Assembly: GCA_013141115.1 (NCBI GenBank)
Contig: JABFRP010000002.1
Span: forward strand, 1,228,647-1,292,646
Direction of reading: 5' to 3'
DNA length: 64,000 nucleotides
Origin: Ferruginibacter sp.
Lineage (GTDB): Bacteria > Bacteroidota > Bacteroidia > Chitinophagales > Chitinophagaceae
In this document: piece by piece, positions 16,251 to 25,322 of the stretch
Position numbering within the stretch: the first letter of the stretch is position 1
Layout: every line of letters begins with the position of its first letter
Made by a program: the position numbers and the translations under genes
Notes under the pieces: generated by a model
What the model was told of the DNA's origin: nothing
Databases searched by the model: none
The model's input: only the letters and a program-made list of their open reading frames with translations

Positions 16251-17153
16251 TTATGACAGTATGAAAATTTGTGTTTCCCTTCTTTTCTTTGAAATCACAA
16301 TTCTGAATCGTGGTTTGAACTGCACCAATAATTCTTTACCCAAAACAGTGATATTGCCCTTCTTTTTATTTTCATTTGTAACAAATCCTATAGCAGCAGA
16401 TGGTGCCATATCGCTCCATCGTTTATTGTTACTTATTTCATCCCACCCATAAAAACGAATATCTTTTAGTGAATAATTATTGAGAGAGAGCCAGTCATCA
16501 ATATTCATCTTCACGATACTTTTAAAAAAATCATACGCTGTTAAAGCTGGGAAAGGGTGCAAATCTTTAAAAGAAGGGATTTTATTTTTGCTATTTGAGT
16601 TTCTTATTGGAAAATTTTCAAGTATATAATTCGCAGAAACAACAGATAGCCCAAAATTATCCACTGGGAAGCCAATAATTTCTTCAATTTTTTCACATTG
16701 TTTAAGTTTATTATAGTAGTTATAGAGAAAGTATATAGGTATTCCTTTATTAACTTTTGCATAATCAATCAACATATCTATTTGACTCATAGAACTACTT
16801 TTATTTTGATGATGAATTGTATTATAGCGATTATTTTTTTGAAGGATTTTAGCCTGACAAGGAAACAATATAAAACCCTTACTGGTTTCAATACAAATTT
16901 CTAAATCATTCCCATTGGCTTTTTCATTTAAGGACTCATACATTTCTACAGGAAGTTTACTAATAACCGCTAATTGCCAGAAATCAAATATTAGGTTTTG
17001 AGTAATGGTAGTTTCGGTAATTTTTAACCCTTCTTTATTACGTACAAATTCAATTCGATTCCATATCTGAACTGAATATAATTGTAAGAAAGAATACAAA
17101 TCCTGAATTTCAAAAAATCGTTTTGCCAATTCTTCAACTAATTGTTTATTCAT
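16251..17153 (-). CDS. DUF6615-like protein with nuclease-type motifs (partner of the 1354-aa protein)
   Basis: A 300-aa protein. Residues 82-102 read NDLEICIE followed after a short strand by FPCQAK. This D-x-E ... Q-x-K spacing is like the active core of PD-(D/E)xK nucleases with Gln in place of the central acid. After it come a Tyr/His segment (YNTIHHQNKSS) and QIDMLIDYAK...IPIYFLYNY, the pattern I associate with the DUF6615 family. The start codon overlaps the stop of the 1354-aa gene (TAATG), so the two are co-translated. A nucleic-acid-cutting effector is inferred, not shown. DUF6615 membership is from recall and needs a profile search. Confidence 0.6.
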   Translation of the reverse strand: MNKQLVEELAKRFFEIQDLYSFLQLYSVQIWNRIEFVRNKEGLKITETTITQNLIFDFWQLAVISKLPVEMYESLNEKANGNDLEICIETSKGFILFPCQAKILQKNNRYNTIHHQNKSSSMSQIDMLIDYAKVNKGIPIYFLYNYYNKLKQCEKIEEIIGFPVDNFGLSVVSANYILENFPIRNSNSKNKIPSFKDLHPFPALTAYDFFKSIVKMNIDDWLSLNNYSLKDIRFYGWDEISNNKRWSDMAPSAAIGFVTNENKKKGNITVLGKELLVQFKPRFRIVISKKRRETQIFILS

Positions 17154-20100
17154 TAAGGGGTAGCAAGTTTATAGTTAATGTTTATAAAGACATGATAAAC
17201 CTTCAAATCGTTCCCATGCTTTGCAAGTAATACCCGAATTGAATTATTCGTGAAAGATTCATTAATTTCTTCTACTTTCTCTAATAGAGGAAAACCAACA
17301 GGAAAAGTAATGCCTGGAATTATATTAGTTTTATAATCTACCCAATGATTGATAAAATCGGTTCCACTATAATATGCTAAAATAAAAAAGAGTTTTCTTC
17401 GGTGGTCGTAATTAAATGTCTTTATAGCATGAGTAGTAACAGTACTTGTGTTCTTCCCATGGATCAGTAGTGCCTCACAAGTAGCAATCCGCTCGCCATC
17501 GGCAGAATCTATAACGAAGTCAAGTTCGCCACTATTCCTTTTATTTGAACCAGAAAAGCCACCTCTGGTATTTCCGATTTGCCAATACCAACTTCTCAAC
17601 CTTGATTGCAGACACAATATCAGCAGATCTGTATACTTATCTTCATTATTTATTTTTTCAATGGAATTAATAATATCCAAAATATTATTTACGCTGTTAC
17701 ATATTTGTTTTAAAACATAATCGTGAATATTTCTTTTACCCACTATATTATCTGGTAAAATCAAAACCAATTTTTCGGGGCTTCTTGAGATCAAATCCCG
17801 GTATTGATGTCTAAGTCTTTTATAATCTTCTTCATTTTCAAGTTTTTCAATAGCACTTCTTATAAATTCAGGAATTGTATCATCTTTTGATTGATGATAC
17901 CCATTTGCTTCATTCACAAACTGTTTTGCAAGTTCATATTGACCTCTTTTTACAGAATTATTTACTCGTATTTCAAAAAAGTCTTTTCGTAGTTGATACG
18001 TTCTATCCAAAGAATTAAACAGCCTGTCAAAATCAATATTCCGTTGTAATTCGTGATAAACATTTAATTTATTTAACCAAACATTCTCTTGCGTATACTC
18101 TAATTCAAATGCTCGCTCTGCAATAGGTATACTATTTTCATATGCGTCCCATTCTATAATAGCGTCAGAGAAACATTTGTCTTTTTCTTCAAGATTTTTT
18201 TTAGTCTCTGCAAGTTTTATATGAGAGTAAAATCTGTTATTTGCGATAGTAGATGTATCATTTTTTGATGAATTAATTAACCTATTAAAAATGAAATATG
18301 CACTTTCTGGATCATTATTTTTTAATTTTACCAAGCCTAAATAAAAGTCCCTGGTTTCGGCTGCAATAAATTCAAATCCTTTTGATGTCGAAAAGGAATC
18401 AACTGGAGGAGCATGCTCAGAAATAATTGCATTCTCATCGCCTTCATAATAAGCAATAATCAACTTTATTCGGAAATAGGTAATTAAGTATTCAGTATTA
18501 TCACGTTGTGTTAGAATCTTCTCTTGCCAAAAATGGAGTGCTTCTTTTGCTTTATCAACAAATTCTTCAAATTCAGACAGTTTTACAACAACCTTCTCAA
18601 TTTCTGGGATGTATTTCTTTTCGTCGAGATACTGAGATACATCAAATCCGACAATTTGTTTTTTAATAAATGCTATATCTGCTTCGCTGGATAAAAATTC
18701 AAGCAGCTTAAGACATTTTGTAAGGCTACTTGTTTTTATTAAGGATTTAAGTATTTCCTCTTTATTAAGTGTCTCAAATTTATTTAATGCTTGTGCTAAA
18801 ATTGGAATTAAAGCATTTTCTTCAGAGCCAAAAACTGTTCTTTCATGCCGATCATCAAAAATATCAATGCTCGCATTAAGGGTATCATCAATCGAATATT
18901 TGGTAATAAAATCAGTTATCGATCTCTCTATTCTAGATAGTACAATATCTATTTTAAACCCCTGTTGTTTGTATACAAATTCTTTCAGTCTTAATCGCTG
19001 ATGAATAAGAATTAATATTTCAAGATGTTTTCTGATTTTATCAATAGTAAAGTGATTGTATTTATCCCATTTGTCTTCTGTACTTTTAAGCTTTAACTCA
19101 GAAGGCATTAAAAATGCAGGAAGCAAATCAAATTGTTCAAGATAAAGTGCCCACTTCTCCCAAGGGATTAATTCAACACCTTTTTGATTATTTGACCATA
19201 GGGGTGTCACATCTGCCATTTGAGCATCCTGATAACTCCATTGAGTTACAGATTTGGTATTAAATACCTTGCAATACTCAGAAAGAAATTGATTAACTAT
19301 AGCTCTTTCTTCCAGCTCCTGAACCTCTTCTTTTTGTTGCTGATAGTTTTCGCTAATTACCATTTCAAACAACAAATCAAGCAATTCCATCTTTACTAAA
19401 GAAAGACCAATTACGCCATCAGGATAGGTTCTATTAGAAGTATAGTTTTTAACAATTTCAAATAACTCAGTCAGAATTGTAGAAAAAAAATATTTATGTA
19501 TTTCCCCTGTTGGGCCAAAATAAGAACCTTGAAGTTTCTTGATTTTAAAAACCTCAACTAATCCAGTAAAAGTCCTTTTTAAATTTTCTCTTTCAATAAG
19601 TACCTGTTGTGTCGGGGTGTCCCTATAAAATTGCCATTTGTTTTCTGAAATTATTAAAAGACACTCAAACACCTTTACAGCTTTTTCTGAATTCGTTAGT
19701 TTATGAGAATTCCTTAAGCCCGATAATACAAGATTAAAATTATCGTAAAATATCTCTCGCTTAATATCAGTAGCTATAGCCTCAGAAAAAAGCCTGTCTT
19801 TTTGGGTATTAAAATAAAGGTTAAAACCAAGTGAGGACAAATTTTCATCTAAGCAGAGGTAGGGTATAATTTCAGGTCGCCAATAGTAAATGAAAAAACA
19901 TACTCTCCATAATAAATAAGGTCTACTAAATCCTTCTACTAATAGTCGCCTGATTTTTGAGTATTTCAAATCTTCACCCGCTTCACTATCATCATAGAAT
20001 ACTATGGTTTGAATTAATTTATCAATAAACCATCTTGATTCTTGCATCCAAAGTAAATCGCTTTGATGTACCTCATTGCTTTCTTCCATCAAATTAAATA

Positions 20101-21217
20101 GCTCAAATATATTCTTTGCCTTAGTTAAATCAGGAAAGCCAATTTTGGGAGAGTTTGTTATTATTACATATTCAGACCTTCTGTTTGAAAGGACTAATTT
20201 ACTAATTTCAGTATCTAGGCCGAATAGGTCATTATCATCTATCAAAATCTCATAACAGCTATTCAAAATTAGCTTCTTATCCTCAAATTTTATTAAATCT
20301 AGAGATTTAATAAAAGCATCAATAAATTGCATTTTCAGTATCCATTGCCTAACTAGATTACCATCTGCAGCATACATGTAGGATTGTTTCATTAATTCCC
20401 ACAGTAATGCACCAATTTTGTTGCCGAAAGTTGTCCAATAGTCCGGTTCACAACTCCATAATTGTAAGAAATAGTCAGTTCCATTTTTTACAATTACTTT
20501 TTGAACTATAAGTTCTTCTAATGTGGGAGTTTCAGAAAATAAACTCTTATGTAAAGTATAAATAGATTCTAATACCTCTCTTTGAATCGTTAGTTTATAA
20601 TGATCGCCTTGTTTTTGTTTTTCCAGAAGAAATCCAATAAACTTAAGATCATCTTTATACTGAAAAATCGGTTTGTTGTAATTGATATTGTAAATTCTAA
20701 TTGTCTCATCTTTCTCCTCCATTAAATGTATTGCCTTGCATTTCTCAAGTGAAATGACTTCCCCTTTTTTGCTTTGATATTCTGAAACAAATTCTAAAAA
20801 AAGAGATTTTTCAACAGGAGTATTTTCTTTGAATTTAAGAGCGGCTTCAACAAGAAAATTAAACTCGACTTCGGCATCTTTTAACTTTTCATATTGGCTC
20901 GAAGCACTAATAATACCAGTCGGAACTTGAACAAGTCCACAAATTATTCTAATCCAAAATTTTTTAATCAGAATTTCAATATCTATCACCTCTTCTTTAC
21001 TCTCAAACTCTTTACGGATTGCATTTAGCTGCTCGAACGAGATATATGTATTAGGTATTATTTCGCTTTCAAAAAATAACTTTGACAAAAGATGTGCAGC
21101 AGCCCAATCATTGTCAGCCTGCATGGCTTTCAGATCAGAATGCCGATACGTATGTTTCTCTTTTGATAACTCTATCAGCTTACTAATTGCATTTGCTTTT
21201 TCTTTCAATCTGTACAT
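17153..21217 (-). CDS. Very large protein of unknown function with helical repeats and a nuclease-like C-terminus
   Basis: A 1354-aa protein without signal peptide or membrane helix. No Walker A, helicase or kinase motif is visible. Most of it (about 1-1150) is helical with repeat-like rhythm and many aromatic residues; the part around 880-1150 is TPR-like. Near the C-terminus (about 1229-1259) the motif GELDFVID is followed by ERIATCEALL, and later HAIKTFNYDHRRKLFFILAYY. This resembles a restriction-endonuclease fold with a degenerate last Lys. It is first in a two-gene unit with the 300-aa nuclease-like protein. Its size, the coupled partner and its place in a mobile element suggest defence against phage or plasmids. 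No known system is recognised. Confidence 0.65.
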   Translation of the reverse strand: MYRLKEKANAISKLIELSKEKHTYRHSDLKAMQADNDWAAAHLLSKLFFESEIIPNTYISFEQLNAIRKEFESKEEVIDIEILIKKFWIRIICGLVQVPTGIISASSQYEKLKDAEVEFNFLVEAALKFKENTPVEKSLFLEFVSEYQSKKGEVISLEKCKAIHLMEEKDETIRIYNINYNKPIFQYKDDLKFIGFLLEKQKQGDHYKLTIQREVLESIYTLHKSLFSETPTLEELIVQKVIVKNGTDYFLQLWSCEPDYWTTFGNKIGALLWELMKQSYMYAADGNLVRQWILKMQFIDAFIKSLDLIKFEDKKLILNSCYEILIDDNDLFGLDTEISKLVLSNRRSEYVIITNSPKIGFPDLTKAKNIFELFNLMEESNEVHQSDLLWMQESRWFIDKLIQTIVFYDDSEAGEDLKYSKIRRLLVEGFSRPYLLWRVCFFIYYWRPEIIPYLCLDENLSSLGFNLYFNTQKDRLFSEAIATDIKREIFYDNFNLVLSGLRNSHKLTNSEKAVKVFECLLIISENKWQFYRDTPTQQVLIERENLKRTFTGLVEVFKIKKLQGSYFGPTGEIHKYFFSTILTELFEIVKNYTSNRTYPDGVIGLSLVKMELLDLLFEMVISENYQQQKEEVQELEERAIVNQFLSEYCKVFNTKSVTQWSYQDAQMADVTPLWSNNQKGVELIPWEKWALYLEQFDLLPAFLMPSELKLKSTEDKWDKYNHFTIDKIRKHLEILILIHQRLRLKEFVYKQQGFKIDIVLSRIERSITDFITKYSIDDTLNASIDIFDDRHERTVFGSEENALIPILAQALNKFETLNKEEILKSLIKTSSLTKCLKLLEFLSSEADIAFIKKQIVGFDVSQYLDEKKYIPEIEKVVVKLSEFEEFVDKAKEALHFWQEKILTQRDNTEYLITYFRIKLIIAYYEGDENAIISEHAPPVDSFSTSKGFEFIAAETRDFYLGLVKLKNNDPESAYFIFNRLINSSKNDTSTIANNRFYSHIKLAETKKNLEEKDKCFSDAIIEWDAYENSIPIAERAFELEYTQENVWLNKLNVYHELQRNIDFDRLFNSLDRTYQLRKDFFEIRVNNSVKRGQYELAKQFVNEANGYHQSKDDTIPEFIRSAIEKLENEEDYKRLRHQYRDLISRSPEKLVLILPDNIVGKRNIHDYVLKQICNSVNNILDIINSIEKINNEDKYTDLLILCLQSRLRSWYWQIGNTRGGFSGSNKRNSGELDFVIDSADGERIATCEALLIHGKNTSTVTTHAIKTFNYDHRRKLFFILAYYSGTDFINHWVDYKTNIIPGITFPVGFPLLEKVEEINESFTNNSIRVLLAKHGNDLKVYHVFININYKLATP

Positions 21218-21322
21218 TAATAGTTATTGTTCTTGATTCACCGTTGTTTACTAAAAATTATGAAATATATGACCTCAAAGTTGCAAAAAAATAACTTTAA
21301 AATACTTTGTAAATATAATCGA

Positions 21323-21470
21323 TAAAAGAGCTTTCAGCCAAAAGAAGCAAAGCCGTGTTGAAAGCTTTCAACACTGTAGCTAAGAGCGAGCCGTTAATCC
21401 ACGGGAGAGAGGAACGAATGGACGTGGCTGCGAGTGCCACCGGATGGGGCGGACAGAACAATGACTGCAA
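21323..21470 (+). repeat. Structured repeat, copy 1 (short)
   Basis: About 148 bp, differing from 24469-24617 at only a handful of positions. It begins TAAAAGAG and ends ACTGCAA. It contains the perfect 16-bp palindrome GTTGAAAGCTTTCAAC inside a longer hairpin, and a CCACG/CGTGG hairpin downstream. In this copy one base of the latter stem is mismatched (T for G in the left arm). It lacks the ~460-bp extension seen in copy 2, so it looks like a truncated copy. Confidence 0.75.
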
Positions 21471-21656
21471 TTATATATGAAGAAGGTATTTAAACCTACT
21501 TTTTCCTACTATTAAATACCTACTCAAAATTTCTAGTCCTTCCTTAAAAAATACGTTTTTAGGCGTATAGAAAAATCAATCATAAATATTTCTTTTGTAG
21601 ATGAAATGGTGCGAAATACTATACATCACTATACCTATATCTATTGATCTATTTAC

Positions 21657-21690
21657 GTGAATTTTCACGGACATGAAGGTGAGAATTCAC
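21657..21690 (+). promoter_or_regulatory. Inverted repeat upstream of the 94-aa gene
   Basis: GTGAATTTTCAC (21657-21668) and GTGAGAATTCAC (21679-21690) pair at 11 of 12 positions across a 10-nt loop, 65 bp before the ATG at 21755. It could be an operator or a 5' UTR hairpin. Confidence 0.4.
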
Positions 21691-21754
21691 GATGTATGGC
21701 AGTAGAATTTGTAGAAATTACCGAGCCAAAACTTAAGATCAAAATCAGACATTT

Positions 21755-22039
21755 ATGAATAGTAACACAGTAAAAACCACTAAAAGAGTTAAGACTAAAA
21801 ACCGAAAGAGCCTTGGCCCTGAATGGGGCCGTACACAAGATTTTTTTATGATCCTCGGTGAAGACGGACCTTCCGATGAACTCTGGAAAATGCTCAAACT
21901 GGCACTCATCGTTGATAATGATCATTCCAATGAACTAGAACGCAGCAATATGATCTTTCTATACGAAAATGCAAAGGTGCTTTTTGAGGATGTATTTAGT
22001 CTTTTACAGCAACAAAAGAAAAAGATGGCACTAGAATAA
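21755..22039 (+). CDS. Hypothetical protein (94 aa), basic N-terminus
   Basis: A 94-aa protein with a Lys/Arg/Thr-rich start (VKTTKRVKTKNRKSLGPEWG), then an alpha-helical body (FFMILGEDGPSDELWKMLKL) and a Lys-rich end. No family is recognised. It is first of three rightward genes lying between two copies of the structured repeat. The DNA-binding look of the N-terminus is only compositional. Confidence 0.5.
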   Translation: MNSNTVKTTKRVKTKNRKSLGPEWGRTQDFFMILGEDGPSDELWKMLKLALIVDNDHSNELERSNMIFLYENAKVLFEDVFSLLQQQKKKMALE

Positions 22040-22114
22040 GATGGTCTTCTTTGACGGCAAAACGAGTTCTAAATTAAAAATCATACTTCTCTTTTCACAA
22101 TTAAAAACTTTTTT

Positions 22115-22735
22115 ATGGACACCTATTCAACTGAAGGAAAGGAAATCACCTACGCCTTTAATGTGATCAAAGATTTTTTTAATGACATAGACATGTTTAA
22201 TGCAATTAAGGATACTGAAAATCTTATCCGATCTCCGGCTAACAACAAAGTGTACAAAAAACGAAGTCCAGGTGATCTCCTATTTTTTATTGATAGATTC
22301 GAAGAATTGTCTGCTGCTGCATTTACCATTAGAGAAAGCTACTCTGAAAGAGACGGAGCCGTTTTAGAAGCCTTTGAAGAGCAAGAATTTCCTGACATTT
22401 CCAAACACAAGGATTTTGTTCCGGACTTACGCTATCTGCCAGCCTGGGAGGCTTTTCCTAGAAACCTTACCGCAAGGCAATATTTTAATCCGTATAAAGC
22501 GATTAAAAAATTCATCTCTCACATGACAGAAATAGAATGGAAGAAGGCCTTAAAAGTAATAATTGAATATGCGTTAAGTACTGATCCTATTAATGATGAA
22601 TACCCCTCCTCGGAACTTATGACTATCAGGTTACGAATGCTTCAACTAATTGAAGCATGTCATTTACTCCATGTTCGTACAAACCTACAGGCAAAATCTA
22701 CAAAGCACAATATTCCTAACACAAAAAAGAAATGA
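22115..22735 (+). CDS. Hypothetical protein (206 aa), likely partner of the HEPN protein
   Basis: A 206-aa, mostly helical, soluble protein. Notable segments are KDFFNDIDMFNAIKDTENLI, a PAWEAFPRNLTARQYFNPYK loop and a C-terminal helix pair ending in a basic tail. No family is recognised with confidence. Its stop overlaps the next start as ATGA, so it is co-translated with the HEPN-type protein. Confidence 0.55.
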   Translation: MDTYSTEGKEITYAFNVIKDFFNDIDMFNAIKDTENLIRSPANNKVYKKRSPGDLLFFIDRFEELSAAAFTIRESYSERDGAVLEAFEEQEFPDISKHKDFVPDLRYLPAWEAFPRNLTARQYFNPYKAIKKFISHMTEIEWKKALKVIIEYALSTDPINDEYPSSELMTIRLRMLQLIEACHLLHVRTNLQAKSTKHNIPNTKKK

Positions 22736-23571
22736 TCATGTATTACTTGCTAACACAAACCTTTAAAGAGCAGGAAAAAGTATTAGTAGAACTGATACTT
22801 AAAATAGACACAGTTGAATGTATCTATATGCTCGGCTCTTCCCTGTCCCAAAGACGTACAGAAACTATTTTCTTAACAGATGCGCCGTCTTGTAGGAGCG
22901 TAGGACATTATTACCTGCTGGTACTGGTTAACAAAGATGCTAAATATAGCCATAATGATCTTCAGGATAGAATAGAGAATACATGCCGTTCTTTTATCCC
23001 AGTTACATCGATTGTACTGAGTGTAGAACAATTTACTAACTGGTTACTGGAAGGTCATCGTTTTGCTTATACCATACAAAAAATTGCCGTACTTCTATAT
23101 AATGGAAGTAATATTTCATTCCCCTTTTCTACCTCTTCTGATAACTCAACGAGTGTATTAGCAGATGAAGAAAAGTGGACAGCACAATATAATATTGTAA
23201 ACGAATTTATTGCTGGTGCTGAATTATACCTGATAAGAAAACAAAATAATATGGCAATGTTCATGTTACATCAGGCAGCAGAACAGTCTTTACGCCTACT
23301 ATTAAAAATAGGTACAGGATTACATATCAATACGCATAACATTGATAAACTGATACGCTATTGCTCAATGGCTTATTATAAAATAGAAGAGATATTCCCT
23401 CGTAACAATGAAAAGAATGAAAGATTGTTTCTACTGTTGCAAAAAGCATATATACATGCTAGGTATAAAGATGATTTTAAAATAAAGGTTGATGATATTT
23501 TAGTTATTAAAGAAAGAGTGAAAAATATACAACACCTACTCCTTACACCAAAAGATAAGGTGCTATTTTAA
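22732..23571 (+). CDS. HEPN-domain protein with degenerate nucleotidyltransferase-like N-terminus
   Basis: A 279-aa protein. The C-terminal part (about 165-275) has the HEPN pattern: GAELYLIRKQNNMAMFMLHQ, AAEQSLRLLLKI, then a KAYIHARYKDDF segment near 245. The N-terminal part (CIYMLGSSLSQRR ... YYLLVLVN) recalls the MNT-type GS-motif fold but without the catalytic acids. HEPN/MNT-like fusions of this sort are frequent in Bacteroidota and are often linked to toxin or RNA-cutting roles. Which role applies here cannot be read. The ATG overlaps the upstream stop; a second ATG two codons later is an alternative start. Confidence 0.65.
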   Translation: MIMYYLLTQTFKEQEKVLVELILKIDTVECIYMLGSSLSQRRTETIFLTDAPSCRSVGHYYLLVLVNKDAKYSHNDLQDRIENTCRSFIPVTSIVLSVEQFTNWLLEGHRFAYTIQKIAVLLYNGSNISFPFSTSSDNSTSVLADEEKWTAQYNIVNEFIAGAELYLIRKQNNMAMFMLHQAAEQSLRLLLKIGTGLHINTHNIDKLIRYCSMAYYKIEEIFPRNNEKNERLFLLLQKAYIHARYKDDFKIKVDDILVIKERVKNIQHLLLTPKDKVLF

Positions 23572-23614
23572 TTTATAATGTTCGCCAGTTATACCAGAGA
23601 TACAAGCATTCTCA

Positions 23615-24058
23615 TTATAATTCCATAGAAATCAATTCTTTTCCCAGACGATGCATAGCAGTCTCAATTTTTTTTACTTGAGCAGGTCTAGGTTTCTTTA
23701 GACCAGTGGCATAATGTTGAAACTGCTTTTGATTTATACCAGTCATTCGTTCTAAGGCAGCATTCGTAAAAGTCCTTTTATAGAAATTCAAAAAACTTTC
23801 TACGTCAAACTTAAATATGATCTCATATTCTCCTTTTAGAATGGAAGGAATATTCTCATCTTTATTATACTTTTTTAATAATTCTATTCCTGTCAACGCT
23901 GATTGTTTAGCTTCATCGACAGTGTCTCCATGACCATAAACACCAGGTACATTTTGTGCATAGGAGCTATAGGAGTCATCACTTCGCTCGATGATGATTT
24001 TAATTTTTTTGTTTTTTGAAGACTTTTCTTGGTTAACGCTATTTCGTTGTGTGTTCAT
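23615..24058 (-). CDS. hicB: HicB-family antitoxin with HTH domain
   Basis: The antitoxin of a HicAB pair. Residues about 20-75 form the partial RNase-H-like HicB fold (IIIERSDDSYSSYAQNVPGV, GHGDTVDEAKQSALTGIELL). The C-terminal part (about 100-147) is a helix-turn-helix (ERMTGINQKQFQHYATGLKK). ATG 24058 is preferred: the frame is open to a TTG at 24136, but AAGGA stands about 10 nt before 24058. The toxin gene lies upstream on the same strand, the usual A-B order. HicB neutralises HicA and represses the operon. Confidence 0.85.
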   Translation of the reverse strand: MNTQRNSVNQEKSSKNKKIKIIIERSDDSYSSYAQNVPGVYGHGDTVDEAKQSALTGIELLKKYNKDENIPSILKGEYEIIFKFDVESFLNFYKRTFTNAALERMTGINQKQFQHYATGLKKPRPAQVKKIETAMHRLGKELISMEL

Positions 24059-24176
24059 TTGTAATAATCCTTGGTGTTTAGTGTACTTTTCAAAAACAGA
24101 TGATAATCTCGTGTTTCCATCTGTTTTTGAAAGCAACCTGATATATGAATTTAATATTCAGGGTTTCCATTTGATG

Positions 24177-24356
24177 CTATTTAAGCTTCATCTCTTTCCT
24201 CATTTTCATTTCTAAACCTTTTCCCAACTCTTTTGGGCCGTGAAAAGGAACTGGATATGTTTGTCCGTTTTTCCCATAAATGTAATGGCTGCCTTCTGCT
24301 TTAATAAAGCTCCAGCCATTTTTCTTAACTAGTCGGTGGAATTCTGAACTTTTCAT
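24177..24356 (-). CDS. hicA: HicA-family mRNA interferase toxin (59 aa)
   Basis: Reading ATG 24354-24356 to TAG 24177-24179 gives 59 residues. The double-stranded-RNA-binding-like HicA fold is plain: MKSSEFHRLVKKNGW, then GSHYIYGKNG with the catalytic His of the G-S-H motif, then YPVPFHGPKELGKG. HicA cuts mRNA and halts growth when unopposed. It is 118 bp upstream of hicB on the same strand. Length is normal for the family, and no frameshift is seen. Confidence 0.85.
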   Translation of the reverse strand: MKSSEFHRLVKKNGWSFIKAEGSHYIYGKNGQTYPVPFHGPKELGKGLEMKMRKEMKLK

Positions 24357-24468
24357 TTACGAAAATGATCTTTTTTAAATGAGGCAATTTTTTCATAATT
24401 GTTTATTTATGTTTCAGCAAAGGTAGTAAAACTTCTACCTTTTACAAAACTTATTTTGTTAAAAACGG

Positions 24469-25080
24469 TAAAAGAGCCCTCAGCCAAAAAGAAGCATAGC
24501 CGTGTTGAAAGCTTTCAACACTGTAGCTAAGACCGAGCCGTTAAGCCACGGGAGAGAGGAACGAATGGACGTGGCTGCGAGTGCCACCGGATGGGGCGGA
24601 CAGGACAATGACTGCAAGGAATGTGGACGCACAGTGCAGGGGTTGTCATCAAGCATACTGAAGGTACAAGCCAGGAGTTGTGACGACAAGCCCCAAACGC
24701 ATCTCGGTGGCCGCCGGCTCGCAAAATAATATTGGTAGCGGGTGCATGAAAAGATACAGACAGGAACGTACCAGACAAACTGGAGCATGGTGGAATGAGG
24801 CTGTGGGGCTGTATGAGGCAGGTGAAATGCCAGGGATGGTTCTTTGTGTGTTTGGATTGTATTACCCTGCTGTAATACAATTATGAGCCCGAATGTAGCC
24901 AAGCGAAAGTGCAGTATGGTGTAAGTGAGTGGCTGGTTCTTTTCAGGCATAGTAGCTACCCTTGCAAAAACATGCTGAGTTGCAAAGTGTATGACAAACT
25001 TGTGTAAGCAACCCGAAGGGCAAAAGAAGTATTGCGATACCATCAAAGGATCTTCAAAAGGTTATCGCAATTGTTCTTTT
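24469..25080 (+). ncRNA. Structured repeat, copy 2, with ~460-bp extension: candidate long non-coding RNA
   Basis: The first 149 bp (24469-24617) match 21323-21470. They contain a long hairpin around GTTGAAAGCTTTCAAC and a perfect 7-bp AGCCACG/CGTGGCT stem. The following part to about 25080 has no credible protein on either strand but several stems, the clearest being ATTGCGATA-CC with GG-T-TATCGCAAT (about 25031-25071). GC content looks higher than in neighbouring genes. A large structured RNA, an origin or transfer site, or a decayed mobile element are all possible. The plus direction is assumed. Confidence 0.45.
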
Positions 25081-25322
25081 GGTTTGGCGGAGACTTTGCC
25101 GAAGTATGGTTTTGAAAGACCGATTTACCGGATTTTTTGTGAATACAAATGAATTATAAGAAAACTCGGGGGTAGTTTTACTGACAAATCTATTCTTTAT
25201 AGAAAACGTTAATGCTACACAGTCTTATTTTTTGTACTCCTTCACAAAAAGGTAAATGGTGTTTATTTTGTTACAAAAGGCTAAAATATAAAGAATATTT
25301 AATACCTTCATTCTATAACCGT
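25081..25322. other. Upstream region of the PKD adhesin gene
   Basis: No gene is supported. The open frame reaching back to 25212 has no adhesin-like features before the signal peptide that begins at 25323, and no convincing TAnnTTTG box is seen. Confidence 0.4.

Larger units (their letters stand above)
21218..21754. other. Gene-free stretch holding repeat copy 1 and an inverted repeat
   Basis: This intergenic region between divergent units contains the promoter side of the 1354-aa gene, the first copy of the ~148-bp structured repeat (21323-21470) and an imperfect 12-bp inverted repeat (21657-21690). No coding frame is convincing. Confidence 0.6.

Noticed and set aside
24480-25046. Overlapping frames of 188, 117, 75 and 68 codons on both strands
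   Set aside because: Frames on both strands at once, odd composition rich in Cys/His/Ser/Pro, and one frame running through the repeated hairpins. A structured non-coding sequence explains this better than any protein.
24469-25080. Group II intron or retron
   Set aside because: No reverse transcriptase gene is nearby and no convincing domain V-type hairpin or msr/msd layout could be traced.
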